Numbered from the stretch's first letter, positions 54,790 to 63,839 are shown. The stretch: 64,000 bases of DNA from Opitutales bacterium (GCA_017440935.1 JAFSAO010000011.1:91743-155742); one strand, 5' to 3'. Notes: generated by a model not told the origin, from the letters alone. Made by a program: numbers and translations.

Positions 54790-56088
54790 ATGGACGTTTT
54801 ACGAATCAGGGGCGGGAAAAAATTGTGTGGCGAAGTCACGGTCGGCGGTGCCAAAAATGCGTGTCTTCCGTTGTTGGCGGCGACGCTTTTGACGGACGAA
54901 CCGTGCGTGTTGCGCAACGTGCCCGACCTGAGCGATTCACGCTTCATGATTGAAATTTTGCGGCATCAGGGCGCTTCGGTTGAATCTGCGGGCGCGAATG
55001 CGTGGCGGGTGTCTGCGGGAACGCTCCAGCCGAAAACGCCGTATGAGTTGGTCCGCAAAATGCGTGCGTCTATCTGCGTCATGGGCGCGTTGGTCGGGCG
55101 GCTCAAGCACGCGGAGATTCCTCTTCCGGGCGGATGCGTTATCGGGCAACGTCCTATCGACCTGCATATCAAAGGACTGAAAAAACTCGGTTGTGAAATC
55201 GAAAACCATGCGGGAATGATGCGAATTGATGCGTCCGAACTGCGCGGAGCCTATGTTTTTCTCGGAGGGCGTTACGGAAGCACGGTTACGGGAACGGCAA
55301 ACATTCTCATGGCGGCGGTGCTCGCGCCCGGAATTACGCGTATCGATAGTGCGGCGTGCGAGCCGGAAGTGCAGGACCTTTGCCGCATGCTTGTCAAAAT
55401 GGGTGCAAAAATTTCAGGAATCGGTTCGCCGACGCTGGTGATTGAGGGCGTTGAAAAACTCCACGGTTGCGAATATTCCGTAATCCCCGACCGTATTGAG
55501 GCGGGAACACATTTACTTTGCGGCGCAATTACGCGCGGAGACGTTACCGTGCACGGCGCGATTACCGAGCACCTCGGCGCGTTTTTGGACAAAATGGATG
55601 AAGCGGGAATTCCGTTGGAAATACTTTCACCGACATCTATTCGCGTTCGCGGCGATTTGATAAAAAAACTGCGTCCGATTGATATCGTAACGCTTCCGCA
55701 TCCGGGTTTTCCTACGGACTTGCAGGCTCAGTTTTCGGCAGTTTTGGCGCTGACGGCGGGCATCAGTATTATCACGGAGCGCATTTACCCGAATCGCTTT
55801 ATGCACGTTCCCGAGCTTTTGCGTATGGGCGCGGATATCGCAATCGAAGGTCCGAGTGCAATCATTAAGGGCGTTCCCGAGCTTTCCGGCGCCCCCGTCA
55901 TGGCTTCGGATTTACGCGCGTCGGCGGCGCTTGTGCTTGCCGGGCTTGCCGCAAGCGGAGAAACGTGGGTACAACGCATTTATCACCTCGATCGCGGTTA
56001 TGAAAAATTCGAGCGTCAACTCGCACAGCTTGGCGCGGATATCGTGCGCCTGCGCGACTCCGATATGCCGAGCGAATTCCAGATTTAG
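54790..56088 (+). CDS. murA: UDP-N-acetylglucosamine 1-carboxyvinyltransferase
   Basis: About 432 residues from ATG 54790; the upstream TTG at 54745 would add a non-homologous leader. It performs the first committed step of peptidoglycan synthesis. K22-N23 in GGAKNACLP and the catalytic C116 in LPGGCVIGQRPIDLH are present, so the enzyme is of the fosfomycin-target type. HPGFPTDLQAQF and the late DLRASAALVLAGL are typical. Confidence 0.96.
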   Translation: MDVLRIRGGKKLCGEVTVGGAKNACLPLLAATLLTDEPCVLRNVPDLSDSRFMIEILRHQGASVESAGANAWRVSAGTLQPKTPYELVRKMRASICVMGALVGRLKHAEIPLPGGCVIGQRPIDLHIKGLKKLGCEIENHAGMMRIDASELRGAYVFLGGRYGSTVTGTANILMAAVLAPGITRIDSAACEPEVQDLCRMLVKMGAKISGIGSPTLVIEGVEKLHGCEYSVIPDRIEAGTHLLCGAITRGDVTVHGAITEHLGAFLDKMDEAGIPLEILSPTSIRVRGDLIKKLRPIDIVTLPHPGFPTDLQAQFSAVLALTAGISIITERIYPNRFMHVPELLRMGADIAIEGPSAIIKGVPELSGAPVMASDLRASAALVLAGLAASGETWVQRIYHLDRGYEKFERQLAQLGADIVRLRDSDMPSEFQI

Positions 56089-56155
56089 GTTGTAAAGCGC
56101 GAGTTAAATTTCAATTTGCGTTTCCCGTAAAAAGAAAATTCTCTTTTACGCCGTT

Positions 56156-56626
56156 ATGGCAAAAATAGACTTAGACCTTTTACAAATGGTGTTGCAACGC
56201 AACTCCGTAGATGCGCGCCTGACGGCTCAGATTCTCTCCGACCTTCAGGAACAGATGAAAATTGAAAAAATGGAGGAAGCCGCGCGGGATCGCGAACCGC
56301 GCACGAAGAAAAAATATGTCTTTGTGGCGAGCGATCCCGAGGGCGTTTTGGCAGGGCGGGAACTCGTCGGCTGGGTAGTGCAGATTCCGGAAGACCAGAG
56401 CGAGTTTTCCGTGGAAGAACGCATTTTTGCCGCAACGTATGAATATAATCGCTCGAAAAAAGGACGCCGCGATCCCGCGCGGACAGTCGGGGAAGCGTGC
56501 GAGCGCGTTCCCGCAAAAACATTTCACTCGCACCAGATTTGGGTGAGAAACAAGGAAGCCGCGTATTTACTCCCGACGGAGAACGTGATTCCGAATGCCT
56601 CGAAAATGCGTCCGCAGGAGGAATGA
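56156..56626 (+). CDS. Hypothetical protein, 156 residues
   Basis: No family is recognised. The start ATG follows murA by 67 bases. The protein is hydrophilic, without a signal peptide or membrane helix. An N-terminal helical part (LDLLQMVLQRNSVDARLTAQILSDLQ) is followed by a strand-rich part with KKKYVFVASDPEGVLAGRELVGWVVQIPEDQ. It is probably cytoplasmic. The spacing suggests co-transcription with murA. Confidence 0.7.
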   Translation: MAKIDLDLLQMVLQRNSVDARLTAQILSDLQEQMKIEKMEEAARDREPRTKKKYVFVASDPEGVLAGRELVGWVVQIPEDQSEFSVEERIFAATYEYNRSKKGRRDPARTVGEACERVPAKTFHSHQIWVRNKEAAYLLPTENVIPNASKMRPQEE

Positions 56627-56821
56627 GGTCGCGTTTTTCAAGCGCAGAAATCTGTAACGTATATTAAAAGCAAATACGATTTGGTGCAGAGCGCTTTGCG
56701 GCAGGAGTTTTCGGTTGCGCGTGTCGGAATCGGCGCGCGCAACCATTTCTTTACGGGAACGACAAGCCTTTTCTCTGCTTAAAACAAAGTTTTTTTTCCA
56801 AGTTTTTTTTTAGAAAAGGTA

Positions 56822-56875
56822 TTGACGGGATTTCGTTCTAAGCCTGTATTTATCTGCGTTAACAAACGGTTAACG
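56822..56875 (+). promoter_or_regulatory. Promoter of hup with a downstream inverted repeat
   Basis: TTGACG (56822-56827) and TGTATT (56845-56850) are separated by 17 bases, a good housekeeping-type promoter. A small inverted repeat, CGTTAAC...GTTAACG (56857-56875), lies at the expected transcript start and could bind a regulator or shape the leader. The rest of the 286-base spacer before hup shows nothing else apart from one copy of the iterated word near 56754. Confidence 0.6.
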
Positions 56876-56912
56876 TTTTAAAGACACTACAACAAATATC
56901 CCAAAAACTCCT

Positions 56913-57200
56913 ATGAATAAAGGTGAACTCATCGAAGCAGTAAAAGCTAACCTCGGCGCTGATGCCTCCAAAGCGCAGGCCGAACGTGCGGTTGAAGCCG
57001 TTCTTGAAGGCATCAAAGCCGGCATCAAGAAAGACGCAGCCGTCCAGTTGATCGGTTTCGGAACCTTCACGGTCGCCAAGCGTGCGGCTCGCCAGGGTAT
57101 CAATCCGAAGACCGGTGAAAAGATTAAGATCAAGGCTTCCAAGAACGTTAAGTTCAAGGCCGGCTCTGCTCTTAAGGCTCTTGCTGCCAAGACGAAATAA
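56913..57200 (+). CDS. hup: HU-family DNA-binding protein
   Basis: The 95-residue histone-like protein has the complete HU fold: N-terminal [14 protein letters not shown], then [30 protein letters not shown], where the arm proline (NPKTG) that wedges into DNA is present, and a Lys-rich end. Codon use is noticeably more AAG/GCT rich and lacks the iterated word, consistent with high expression. A strong terminator follows. Confidence 0.97.
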   Translation: MNKGELIEAVKANLGADASKAQAERAVEAVLEGIKAGIKKDAAVQLIGFGTFTVAKRAARQGINPKTGEKIKIKASKNVKFKAGSALKALAAKTK

Positions 57201-57219
57201 GCTTTTGTTTCGTTTGTCG

Positions 57220-57250
57220 AAGATCCGTCCGAAAGGGCGGATCTTTTTTT
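57220..57250 (+). terminator. Intrinsic terminator after hup
   Basis: An 11-bp stem (AAGATCCGTCC with GGGCGGATCTT) closes on a GAAA tetraloop and is followed by a T run. Confidence 0.93.
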
Positions 57251-57335
57251 GTTTTGGCGGGAACGGCTTCTTTCCCGGAAAATTCCGTTTCCGCGCTTGC
57301 GGCGGCGATAGTTCGCGCCTACGCTTACTTTCCGT

Positions 57336-57923
57336 ATGATTATCACATGGATTCTTGTCGGCATTGCCGTTCTGGTTATTTTCTGGGGAATTTCCGTTTA
57401 CAACGGACTCGTTGCGCTCCGCAACCGGTTCAAAAATGCGTTTGCGCAAATTGATGTTCAGCTCCAACGCCGCTATGATTTGATTCCGAATCTCGTCGAA
57501 ACGGCAAAAGGTTTTCTCTCGCACGAAAAGGAAACTCTGCAAGCGGTGACGGAAGCGCGCAACATCGCGCAAGCTGCGGCAAAAACGGCGAGCGGCGATC
57601 CCGCAAACGCGGCGGCAATCGGCAATCTTTCCCGTGCAGAGGGCGTGCTCGGTTCGGCGCTTTCCCGCCTGATGATGGTTTGCGAAGCTTATCCGGACTT
57701 GAAGTCCGACCGCCACATGGCGCAACTCATGGAAGAGCTTTCTTCCACGGAAAACAAAATTTCGTTTGCGCGTCAGGCTTACAATGACGCGGTAATGCTC
57801 TATAACAACGGGCGCGAAGTGTTCCCGGCATCGGTGGTCGCCGGAATGTTCGGATTTTTGCCGGCGGAGTTGCTCGCGCTTGAAAATGCCGAAGCGCGCC
57901 AAGCGGTAAAAGTGCAGTTTTAA
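57336..57923 (+). CDS. LemA-family membrane protein
   Basis: The 195-residue protein has an N-terminal membrane helix (about 2-22), then the family opening YNGLVALRNRFKNAFAQIDVQLQRRYDLIPNLVET and a four-helix bundle. Near the C-terminus, ENKISFARQAYNDAVMLYNN and FPASVVAGMFGF are conserved. LemA proteins have no settled function and are often next to membrane proteases. Here the stop overlaps the start of an ABC ATPase, an uncommon partner. Confidence 0.94.
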   Translation: MIITWILVGIAVLVIFWGISVYNGLVALRNRFKNAFAQIDVQLQRRYDLIPNLVETAKGFLSHEKETLQAVTEARNIAQAAAKTASGDPANAAAIGNLSRAEGVLGSALSRLMMVCEAYPDLKSDRHMAQLMEELSSTENKISFARQAYNDAVMLYNNGREVFPASVVAGMFGFLPAELLALENAEARQAVKVQF

Positions 57924-58738
57924 TGGAAGAGGAAAAAATTTTAGAGCTTCGCAATCTTTCGGTCGCCCGCGGTGAGCGTAAGGTTTTTTCCGGCTTGTCG
58001 CTTTCCGTTCCCGTGGGTTGTAACACGGCGATTCTCGGTCCGAACGGCGCGGGAAAATCAACGTTTTTGAAGTTGCTCACACGGGAAATTTATCCGGTTT
58101 CTGCGGAAGGTTCCTCGCTGACGATTTTCGGGCAAAAACTCTGGAACGTGCGCGATTTGCGTTCCCGCCTCGGAATCGTTTCCAATGATTTACAGCGGCA
58201 TTTTCCGGAGGATACGATAGGGCGCGATGTCGTTCTTTCCGGATTCTTCTCTACCTACGGTGTGTGGAAGGATTTGCGAGTTTCGCGGGAACGGCGGGCG
58301 ACGGCAAAGCGCGTGATGCGAATGCTCGAAATCGACGCTATCGCCGGGCGCGAGTTCGGCACATTTTCCACCGGCGAGCAACGCCGCTTCCTGCTCGCCC
58401 GCGCGCTCGTAAATTCGCCGGAAGCGCTTGTTCTCGACGAACCGACGAGCGGGTTGGATTTGAAATCCGCGTTTCGTTATCTCGAAAAACTTCAGGAACT
58501 GATGCTCGCGGGAACGACGGTTATTTTGGTCACGCACAACCTCGCCGAAATTACACCGCAGTTTTCCCGAGTGCTTTTGCTCAAAAGCGGAAGCGTTCTT
58601 GCGGACGGTTCGCGGGAACGGGTTCTGACATCAAAAAACCTCTCCAAGCTCTTCGATTTCCCGCTTTCCGTTTCGTCGAAAAACGGCTTCTTCTCCGTCG
58701 TTCCCGCCGAGGCAAAATCATTTTCTCTCCGGTCATAA
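57923..58738 (+). CDS. ABC transporter ATP-binding protein
   Basis: The 271-residue ATPase has Walker A LGPNGAGKST, a signature motif in the variant form FSTGEQRRFLLAR, Walker B ALVLDEPTSGLDL and the switch histidine in VTHNLAEI. The sequence resembles the YlmA/ModF-like group. No permease gene is adjacent. Its ATG shares one base with the lemA stop codon, so the two are translationally coupled. Confidence 0.9.
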   Translation: MEEEKILELRNLSVARGERKVFSGLSLSVPVGCNTAILGPNGAGKSTFLKLLTREIYPVSAEGSSLTIFGQKLWNVRDLRSRLGIVSNDLQRHFPEDTIGRDVVLSGFFSTYGVWKDLRVSRERRATAKRVMRMLEIDAIAGREFGTFSTGEQRRFLLARALVNSPEALVLDEPTSGLDLKSAFRYLEKLQELMLAGTTVILVTHNLAEITPQFSRVLLLKSGSVLADGSRERVLTSKNLSKLFDFPLSVSSKNGFFSVVPAEAKSFSLRS

Positions 58739-58808
58739 TTTCCGTTTGCAAAGCGTAGAAAAAACACGCTAAATTATCCCCACTTTTTAACATCCAAGAA
58801 TTCGTTTT

Positions 58809-59249
58809 ATGAAGAAAACACTCATTGCCGCTTCCGCTTTCGTCACCGCTCTGGTTCTTTCCGGTTGCACGTCTCAGCCCGTTGATCAACCCGGTTCCCG
58901 CCGTCCCGAAGGGACTTGGAACAGCATTACGGGAACGCTCGGCGACGTTCGTTACTACAACAGCAATGTGGACGCGGTCTACAAAGCGGCGGAAAAGTCT
59001 TTCCGCGAACTCGGAATTTTCGTCACCGGTTACACGCAATACAAGAGCGGCTACACGCTTTACGGTCGCGCGGTCGGCGACTACAAGGTGACGGTCGATG
59101 TCACGAGCCGCCAGGTTTCGACTCGCGGAACGGATCGCGCGCCGATTCCTTACACGGAAGTCAGTGTTTCCTACGGCGCTTTCGGCGATTTGGCGATGTC
59201 GCTCCAAATCGTATCGAAGATTTCTTCAAATCTTCCGAGCGAAAAGTAA
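58809..59249 (+). CDS. Small lipoprotein, DUF3568-like
   Basis: The 146-residue protein has a lipoprotein signal (ALVLSGC, lipobox cysteine at residue 20). The mature part starts with a linker, then LGDVRYYNSNVDAVYKAAEKSFRELG and two strand-rich stretches. This pattern is seen in DUF3568 lipoproteins of unknown role; the assignment is tentative. It is transcribed alone and followed by a terminator. Confidence 0.78.
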   Translation: MKKTLIAASAFVTALVLSGCTSQPVDQPGSRRPEGTWNSITGTLGDVRYYNSNVDAVYKAAEKSFRELGIFVTGYTQYKSGYTLYGRAVGDYKVTVDVTSRQVSTRGTDRAPIPYTEVSVSYGAFGDLAMSLQIVSKISSNLPSEK

Positions 59250-59260
59250 TTTTCCTCACG

Positions 59261-59291
59261 AAAAACCGTCCTGATTCAGGGCGGTTTTTTT
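59261..59291 (+). terminator. Intrinsic terminator after the lipoprotein gene
   Basis: AAAAACCGTCCTG pairs with CAGGGCGGTTTTT, with a very short loop and a T run. Confidence 0.9.
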
Positions 59292-59317
59292 GTAAACGCA
59301 AATATCGAAAAAAAAAC

Positions 59318-60118
59318 ATGAAAAATCCTGAAAGTGTCGTTGCGGAAACGCTTTTGCGTATTCGCGAAAAATCTCCGCTCGTTCTCGCTCTGACAAACTC
59401 TGTCGTGCAACCGATAACGGCGAATCTTTTGCTTGCCGCCGGTGCCGCTCCCGTGATGCTCGACGATGCGGAAGAGTGTGTCGAACTGATCAACACCTGC
59501 GGCTCGGCGTTGCTCGTCAATCTCGGCACACTGAGTCGCTCGCAGGCGGAAACTATGCGCGCTGCCGTTCGCGCGGCAAACGCCCGCGGGGTGCCGTGGG
59601 TGCTCGATCCCGTCGCCGTCGGTTTGCTGAGCTTTCGCACCGGATTTGCGCAGGAATTACTTTCTCAAAAACCGAGCGTTATTCGCGGGAACGCCGCAGA
59701 GATTCTCGCACTTGCCGGATACGACGCCAAGCCGCGCGGACCGGAAAGCACCTGCGGGAGCGATTCCGCCGTCGTCGCAGGCAAGGAACTCGCGATTCGC
59801 ACGGGCGCTGTCGTGCTGGTGACGGGCGAAATCGATTATGTGACAGACGGGGTGGGCGTGGCGGCATTTGCCAACGGACACGAAATGATGACACGCGTGA
59901 CCGGCGTCGGGTGTTCCATGGGCGCACTTACGGCGGCGTGCGTCTCCGTGGCGGATTGCCCGTTTTGCGGAGCGGCGGCATCTGCCGGAATCATGGGTGT
60001 TGCCGGAGAAATCGCATTTGAGAAATCCGAAGCGCCGGGAACGTTTGCCGTCAAACTGCTCGACGCATTTTACGAAATGACTCCGGAAATTTTGCGTTCC
60101 CGCCTTAAATCCGTTTAA
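59318..60118 (+). CDS. thiM: Hydroxyethylthiazole kinase
   Basis: About 266 residues from ATG 59318; the frame is open upstream through the previous gene but that part is not coding. It phosphorylates the thiazole alcohol for thiamine salvage. LTNSVVQPITANLLLAAGAAPVM is the typical start, IRGNAAEILAL follows, and the catalytic VTGVGCSMGAL carries the conserved cysteine. No thiE, thiD or TPP riboswitch is adjacent; the short leader is filled by the preceding terminator. Confidence 0.95.
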   Translation: MKNPESVVAETLLRIREKSPLVLALTNSVVQPITANLLLAAGAAPVMLDDAEECVELINTCGSALLVNLGTLSRSQAETMRAAVRAANARGVPWVLDPVAVGLLSFRTGFAQELLSQKPSVIRGNAAEILALAGYDAKPRGPESTCGSDSAVVAGKELAIRTGAVVLVTGEIDYVTDGVGVAAFANGHEMMTRVTGVGCSMGALTAACVSVADCPFCGAAASAGIMGVAGEIAFEKSEAPGTFAVKLLDAFYEMTPEILRSRLKSV

Positions 60119-60199
60119 TCGGATTGGGGTATTTCTCTTTATATTCCGCCGTAAAAACAATTGCGGTAGGAGCGTGCGTTTTGTAGGATTTCGCACGTT

Positions 60200-62404
60200 A
60201 TGATTTCCCCTAAATTGCTTCCGCGCATCGCCTGTTCGTTTTTGACCGCGCTTCCTTTGGTCGCGCCTGACGTTTACGGAAAATCCGATGATGCCTCCGG
60301 TGCGCGTCCGAACATCATTTTCGTGCTCGTCGACGACATGGGTTGGGGTGACCTCAACTGCAACTGGAATTACGGCGAAAAATTTAAAAATCGTTCCCGC
60401 GACAATCGCTTTAAAACGCCGAATCTCGATAAGATGGCGAGCGAAGGCATTTTGCTCGCACGCCACTACACGGCTTGCCCCGTGAGCGCTCCCGCGCGCG
60501 CGTCGCTCATGACGGGAATGCACCAGGGGCACACGCGTCAGGTGCGCGATAATACGTTTGATACGCCGATTGCCGACGTTCACACGCTCGGTTCCGTGCT
60601 CCAAACGGCGGGTTATGCGACTGCCGCCATCGGCAAATGGGGCATCGGCGGCGTCGGGAACGGCTCGACCGGAAACACAGGCTACGCGCGCGCGCGGGAA
60701 CGCGGTTTCGACTATTTCTACGGAATTTTTGACCACCTCGCAGGACACTACCATTATCCCGCCAACTGCGGGCGCTACGTTTGGGAAAACGAAACCGACG
60801 TAACGGCAAAACTCAAAAACGGGAACGCTTATTCGACGGACCTTTTCACCGCCCGCGCCAAAGATTGGATCGTAAAAACGAAAAAAGCCAATCCGCGTCA
60901 GCCGTTTTTTGTTTATCTCGCTTTGCCTGCGCCGCACGGCTCCCTGCGCGTGCCGAATTGCCCGTATCCCGCAGGCGGCGGACTCAAAGGCGGTGTGCAA
61001 TGGACGAAGGACGGAACCGTAAACACCGCCAATCCCAAACTCGGCGAGCCGGATTCCTACATTCATCCCGATAACAAAAACTTTGCAACGGATGCAGCCC
61101 GCCGCCATTCGACGATGATTCGCCGCGTGGACGACGCCATGGCGGACCTTTTTAAACTGCTCAAAGATCTGAAAATCGACGACAACACGATGGTCGTTTT
61201 CACCTCCGATAACGGACCGCATGAAGAGCCCGGAAACGACTGCTCGCGCACCGGATTTTTCGCAACGGGATCGCCGTCACAGGACCCCGCATTTTTCAAA
61301 TCTTACGGAATGATGGACGGCATCAAGCGCGACGTTTTTGAAGGCGGCTTGCGCGTTCCCGCAATCGTGCGTTGGCCGAAATTCGTTCCGAAGAAAAAAA
61401 TGACGACCGAACCGTCGCAATTCCACGATTGGCTTGCGACGCTCGCCGATGCCGCCGGCGCGGAAATCCCGTCGGGTTCCGACGGCGTTTCGCTGCTCCC
61501 GACGCTTACCGGAAACGGAAAGCAATTCCCGGGACAGGTTTACTGCGAATATTCCGTCGGCGGTTCGTCGAGCCGACGCGGAGATTTTGCTCCCGCGCAC
61601 CACGGACTTTCCCGCCGTAATCAGCTCGTCGTCTGGGTTGACGGCTACAAGGGTTTGGCGCGTAATTTAAACGAAAATACAAAATTTTCCGGAGACGGTG
61701 CTGTTGTATTTGAAATTTACGATACATTGAAAGATCCGCAGGAAACCAAAAATCTCGCGGGCAAACCCGGCTTCGGCGAAGACTTTCAGCAAAAATTGCG
61801 CGACAAAGCCTTGCGTTCCCGCCGCGCATTTGACGGCAAGCATCCGCATGATTACACGCGTGGACTCGATTTTTCGCAGAAGACGTTTTTTGAAAAAAAT
61901 CCCGTTCCCGCCGAAAAATCCGCTTCCGGAGATGCCGGAAAAATCGCGTTCGATTACAAGGCGTTTGCTTCGCAAAAAGCGTTCCCGTGGGTGCCGGATT
62001 TCCGTCAGACACATCTGACGCCCGTGCTTTCCGGGAAAGAGGAAAAATCCCTCGGAGAAAACCTGCTTCCGAAAAAATTTATCGCCGGGCGCGGCGCGCG
62101 CGGAATTTTGCTCGAAGGCACGATTACGGTGCCCGAAGAAGGCGAATATGTTTTCACGCTCAAAACGGATTCCGCAAAAGGCAGCAAAGCATTTGTCCAC
62201 CTCTACGACATTCAGCTCATCGACGCGGACAACCTTTACACGCCGGGAGCGGAGGCAAAGTCCTACGCGAACGTCGGCACGGAAAATCCGACGGGAACGC
62301 GCGGTGTGCGTCTCGCTGCGGGAACGCACAAAATCCGTATTGAATACGTTTGCGCCACCAACGCGAAATCGCCGTCGCTTACGCTGACTTGGGCGAAAAA
62401 ATAA
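60200..62404 (+). CDS. Secreted sulfatase, serine type, with C-terminal PA14-like domain
   Basis: The 734-residue precursor has a weak signal peptide (about residues 1-27). The sulfatase domain opens with NIIFVLVDDMGWGDLN, with metal-binding Asp residues. The modification site reads S96-A-P-A-R100 followed by ASLMTG, so formylglycine would be made from serine by a radical-SAM maturase (anSME). GKWGIGG and VVFTSDNGPHEE complete the site. The last 120 residues (GTITVPEEGEYVFTLKTDS, AAGTHKIRIEYV) look like a PA14-type carbohydrate-binding beta domain. It probably removes sulfate from host or algal glycans. It faces namZ across a shared terminator. Confidence 0.92.
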   Translation: MISPKLLPRIACSFLTALPLVAPDVYGKSDDASGARPNIIFVLVDDMGWGDLNCNWNYGEKFKNRSRDNRFKTPNLDKMASEGILLARHYTACPVSAPARASLMTGMHQGHTRQVRDNTFDTPIADVHTLGSVLQTAGYATAAIGKWGIGGVGNGSTGNTGYARARERGFDYFYGIFDHLAGHYHYPANCGRYVWENETDVTAKLKNGNAYSTDLFTARAKDWIVKTKKANPRQPFFVYLALPAPHGSLRVPNCPYPAGGGLKGGVQWTKDGTVNTANPKLGEPDSYIHPDNKNFATDAARRHSTMIRRVDDAMADLFKLLKDLKIDDNTMVVFTSDNGPHEEPGNDCSRTGFFATGSPSQDPAFFKSYGMMDGIKRDVFEGGLRVPAIVRWPKFVPKKKMTTEPSQFHDWLATLADAAGAEIPSGSDGVSLLPTLTGNGKQFPGQVYCEYSVGGSSSRRGDFAPAHHGLSRRNQLVVWVDGYKGLARNLNENTKFSGDGAVVFEIYDTLKDPQETKNLAGKPGFGEDFQQKLRDKALRSRRAFDGKHPHDYTRGLDFSQKTFFEKNPVPAEKSASGDAGKIAFDYKAFASQKAFPWVPDFRQTHLTPVLSGKEEKSLGENLLPKKFIAGRGARGILLEGTITVPEEGEYVFTLKTDSAKGSKAFVHLYDIQLIDADNLYTPGAEAKSYANVGTENPTGTRGVRLAAGTHKIRIEYVCATNAKSPSLTLTWAKK

Positions 62405-62424
62405 AGCCGGTAATTCCCGAACAA

Positions 62425-62468
62425 ACAAAAACGGATAAGCGACGAAATTCACGCTTATCCGTTTTTGT
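62425..62468. terminator. Bidirectional terminator between sulfatase and namZ
   Basis: A perfect 17-bp stem (arms 62425-62441 and 62452-62468) has an A run on one side and a T run on the other, so it can stop both convergent genes. Confidence 0.95.
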
Positions 62469-62483
62469 TTTCTTCTGCGTCCG

Positions 62484-63806
62484 CTATGCGTAAAGGCGGT
62501 AATCTTCGACGGAGCGGCGGAAATCGGCGGCTCGCGCTTCCCAGCGGGCACACCACGCTTTGATGTTGATTTTTGCACCTTCGCGGCAGAGCGCGTTGAA
62601 GAATTTCTCGTCGCCGAGATGTTTCAGGAAAAGATCCCGGTCGTTCCCGCGAGCCGCTGCAAAGGGATTGGTTTTTTCCCAAACGCAACATTGGCGCATC
62701 ATGTGGAAGCTGATTTCCGTCGGGCGCAGAAGCCGCCAGTCCGAGACGGCGAGCAGGGCTCCGCGCGCACTTCCGTTGCCCAAAACGGCGGGAACGCCCC
62801 GCAGCCCGGTGATTCGGAACGAATTTACGAGGTCCGCCATCTCTTTTTCGTTTTTCCCGATATAGCCGAGAAAACGGAACGGACGCACGAGGCGCAGCGG
62901 ATCCCGTGACGCCGTGAAGGTATGCGAAAATTTCCCGAGACAACAGCCCAGCCCCGTCATGGCGTAGCCTTCGGCGGCGTCGGGGTTGGCGATATACGGC
63001 GAAGTCGGAATCCAATCCAATCCGGTGTCGCGCCAGAGCATGGAACGTTTCCATCCGCCCATTTTTACGACATCAAGTTTGGCGCGGGAACGTGCGGCGG
63101 AGGAAAGTTTGAGCCAGTTTTCGTTGAGCGCGGCGCGCGCAAGTTCGCCGATGGTCAAGCCGTGAACATACGGCACCGGATACATTCCGACGTAGCTTTG
63201 CCATTTTTCGTCGAGCATCGGGCCGTCGACTTTCAGCCCGCCGAGCGGATTCGGTCGGTCGAGTATAAGCACGGGAATTCCCGCCTCAAAACACGCTTCC
63301 ATGACCAGACGCATACAACTGACAAAGGTGTAGCTGCGCGAGCCGACATCTTGCAGATCGATGACCATTTTCGTGATGCCGCGCAACATCTCCGCCGTCG
63401 GTTTACGCGTGCCGCCGTAAAGCGAGAAAACCGGTAACTTCGTGCCGAGGCGTGTGTCTTTTTGATCCGCGACAATTTTTTCTGCGGGAACGTCTCCGTA
63501 AATGCCGTGCTCGGGTCCGAAAAGAGCGACGAGATTTACTCCCGCACGGCGCCCGCGCGTGTGAAGGACGCGAATCGTGCTTTCCCCGAAACGGTTTACG
63601 CCAGCTTGATTCGTCACCAACCCGACGCGTTCGCCGCGTAGACGTGCAAACTTTTCCGCTTCCAACATATCAATGCCGAGGCGGATGCGACTTGTTGCGG
63701 GAACGATTTTCTTCGCCGCCGGAGCCGCGTCGGAGAACAAATTTGCCAGCAAGAGCCCGCTCGCCGTCAAAAGCGTTGTTTTCAGAAAATCGCGTCGGTT
63801 CATCAT
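62484..63806 (-). CDS. Exo-beta-N-acetylmuramidase NamZ-like (DUF1343)
   Basis: The 440-residue protein (a second ATG lies at 63803) begins with a Tat-like signal, NRRDFLKTTLLTASGLLL. The DUF1343 core follows: GIDMLE, RVGLVTNQAGVNR, LFGPEHGIYGD with the conserved Glu-His, SLYGGTRKPT, IDLQDVGSRSYTF and LDRPNPLGG. NamZ enzymes release MurNAc from muropeptides or peptidoglycan fragments. It would act in the periplasm or outside, in cell-wall recycling or foraging on other bacteria. Confidence 0.93.
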   Translation of the reverse strand: MMNRRDFLKTTLLTASGLLLANLFSDAAPAAKKIVPATSRIRLGIDMLEAEKFARLRGERVGLVTNQAGVNRFGESTIRVLHTRGRRAGVNLVALFGPEHGIYGDVPAEKIVADQKDTRLGTKLPVFSLYGGTRKPTAEMLRGITKMVIDLQDVGSRSYTFVSCMRLVMEACFEAGIPVLILDRPNPLGGLKVDGPMLDEKWQSYVGMYPVPYVHGLTIGELARAALNENWLKLSSAARSRAKLDVVKMGGWKRSMLWRDTGLDWIPTSPYIANPDAAEGYAMTGLGCCLGKFSHTFTASRDPLRLVRPFRFLGYIGKNEKEMADLVNSFRITGLRGVPAVLGNGSARGALLAVSDWRLLRPTEISFHMMRQCCVWEKTNPFAAARGNDRDLFLKHLGDEKFFNALCREGAKINIKAWCARWEARAADFRRSVEDYRLYA

Positions 63807-63839
63807 CGCCGGAAAAGGTAAAAATCTTTCATTTGCAGT

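Larger units (their letters stand above)
878..63705. repeat. Dispersed iterated word GCGGGAACG / CGTTCCCGC across the window
   Basis: The range marks the first and last exact copies seen (878-886 and 63697-63705). By eye the first 10 kb holds about 25 exact 9-base copies and nearly 50 copies of the shorter CGGGAAC/GTTCCCG. Both orientations occur, in genes and in spacers. Flanks favour a further C or G at the 3' end. It is not a tandem or clustered repeat; it is a single short word used at unusual frequency. Confidence 0.9.

Noticed and set aside
59250..59317. TPP riboswitch in front of thiM
   Set aside because: The 68-base spacer is taken up by the upstream terminator and contains no THI-box core.
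878..63705. The iterated word as CRISPR repeats
   Set aside because: Copies are irregularly spaced, occur on both strands inside genes, and have no uniform spacers or cas genes.
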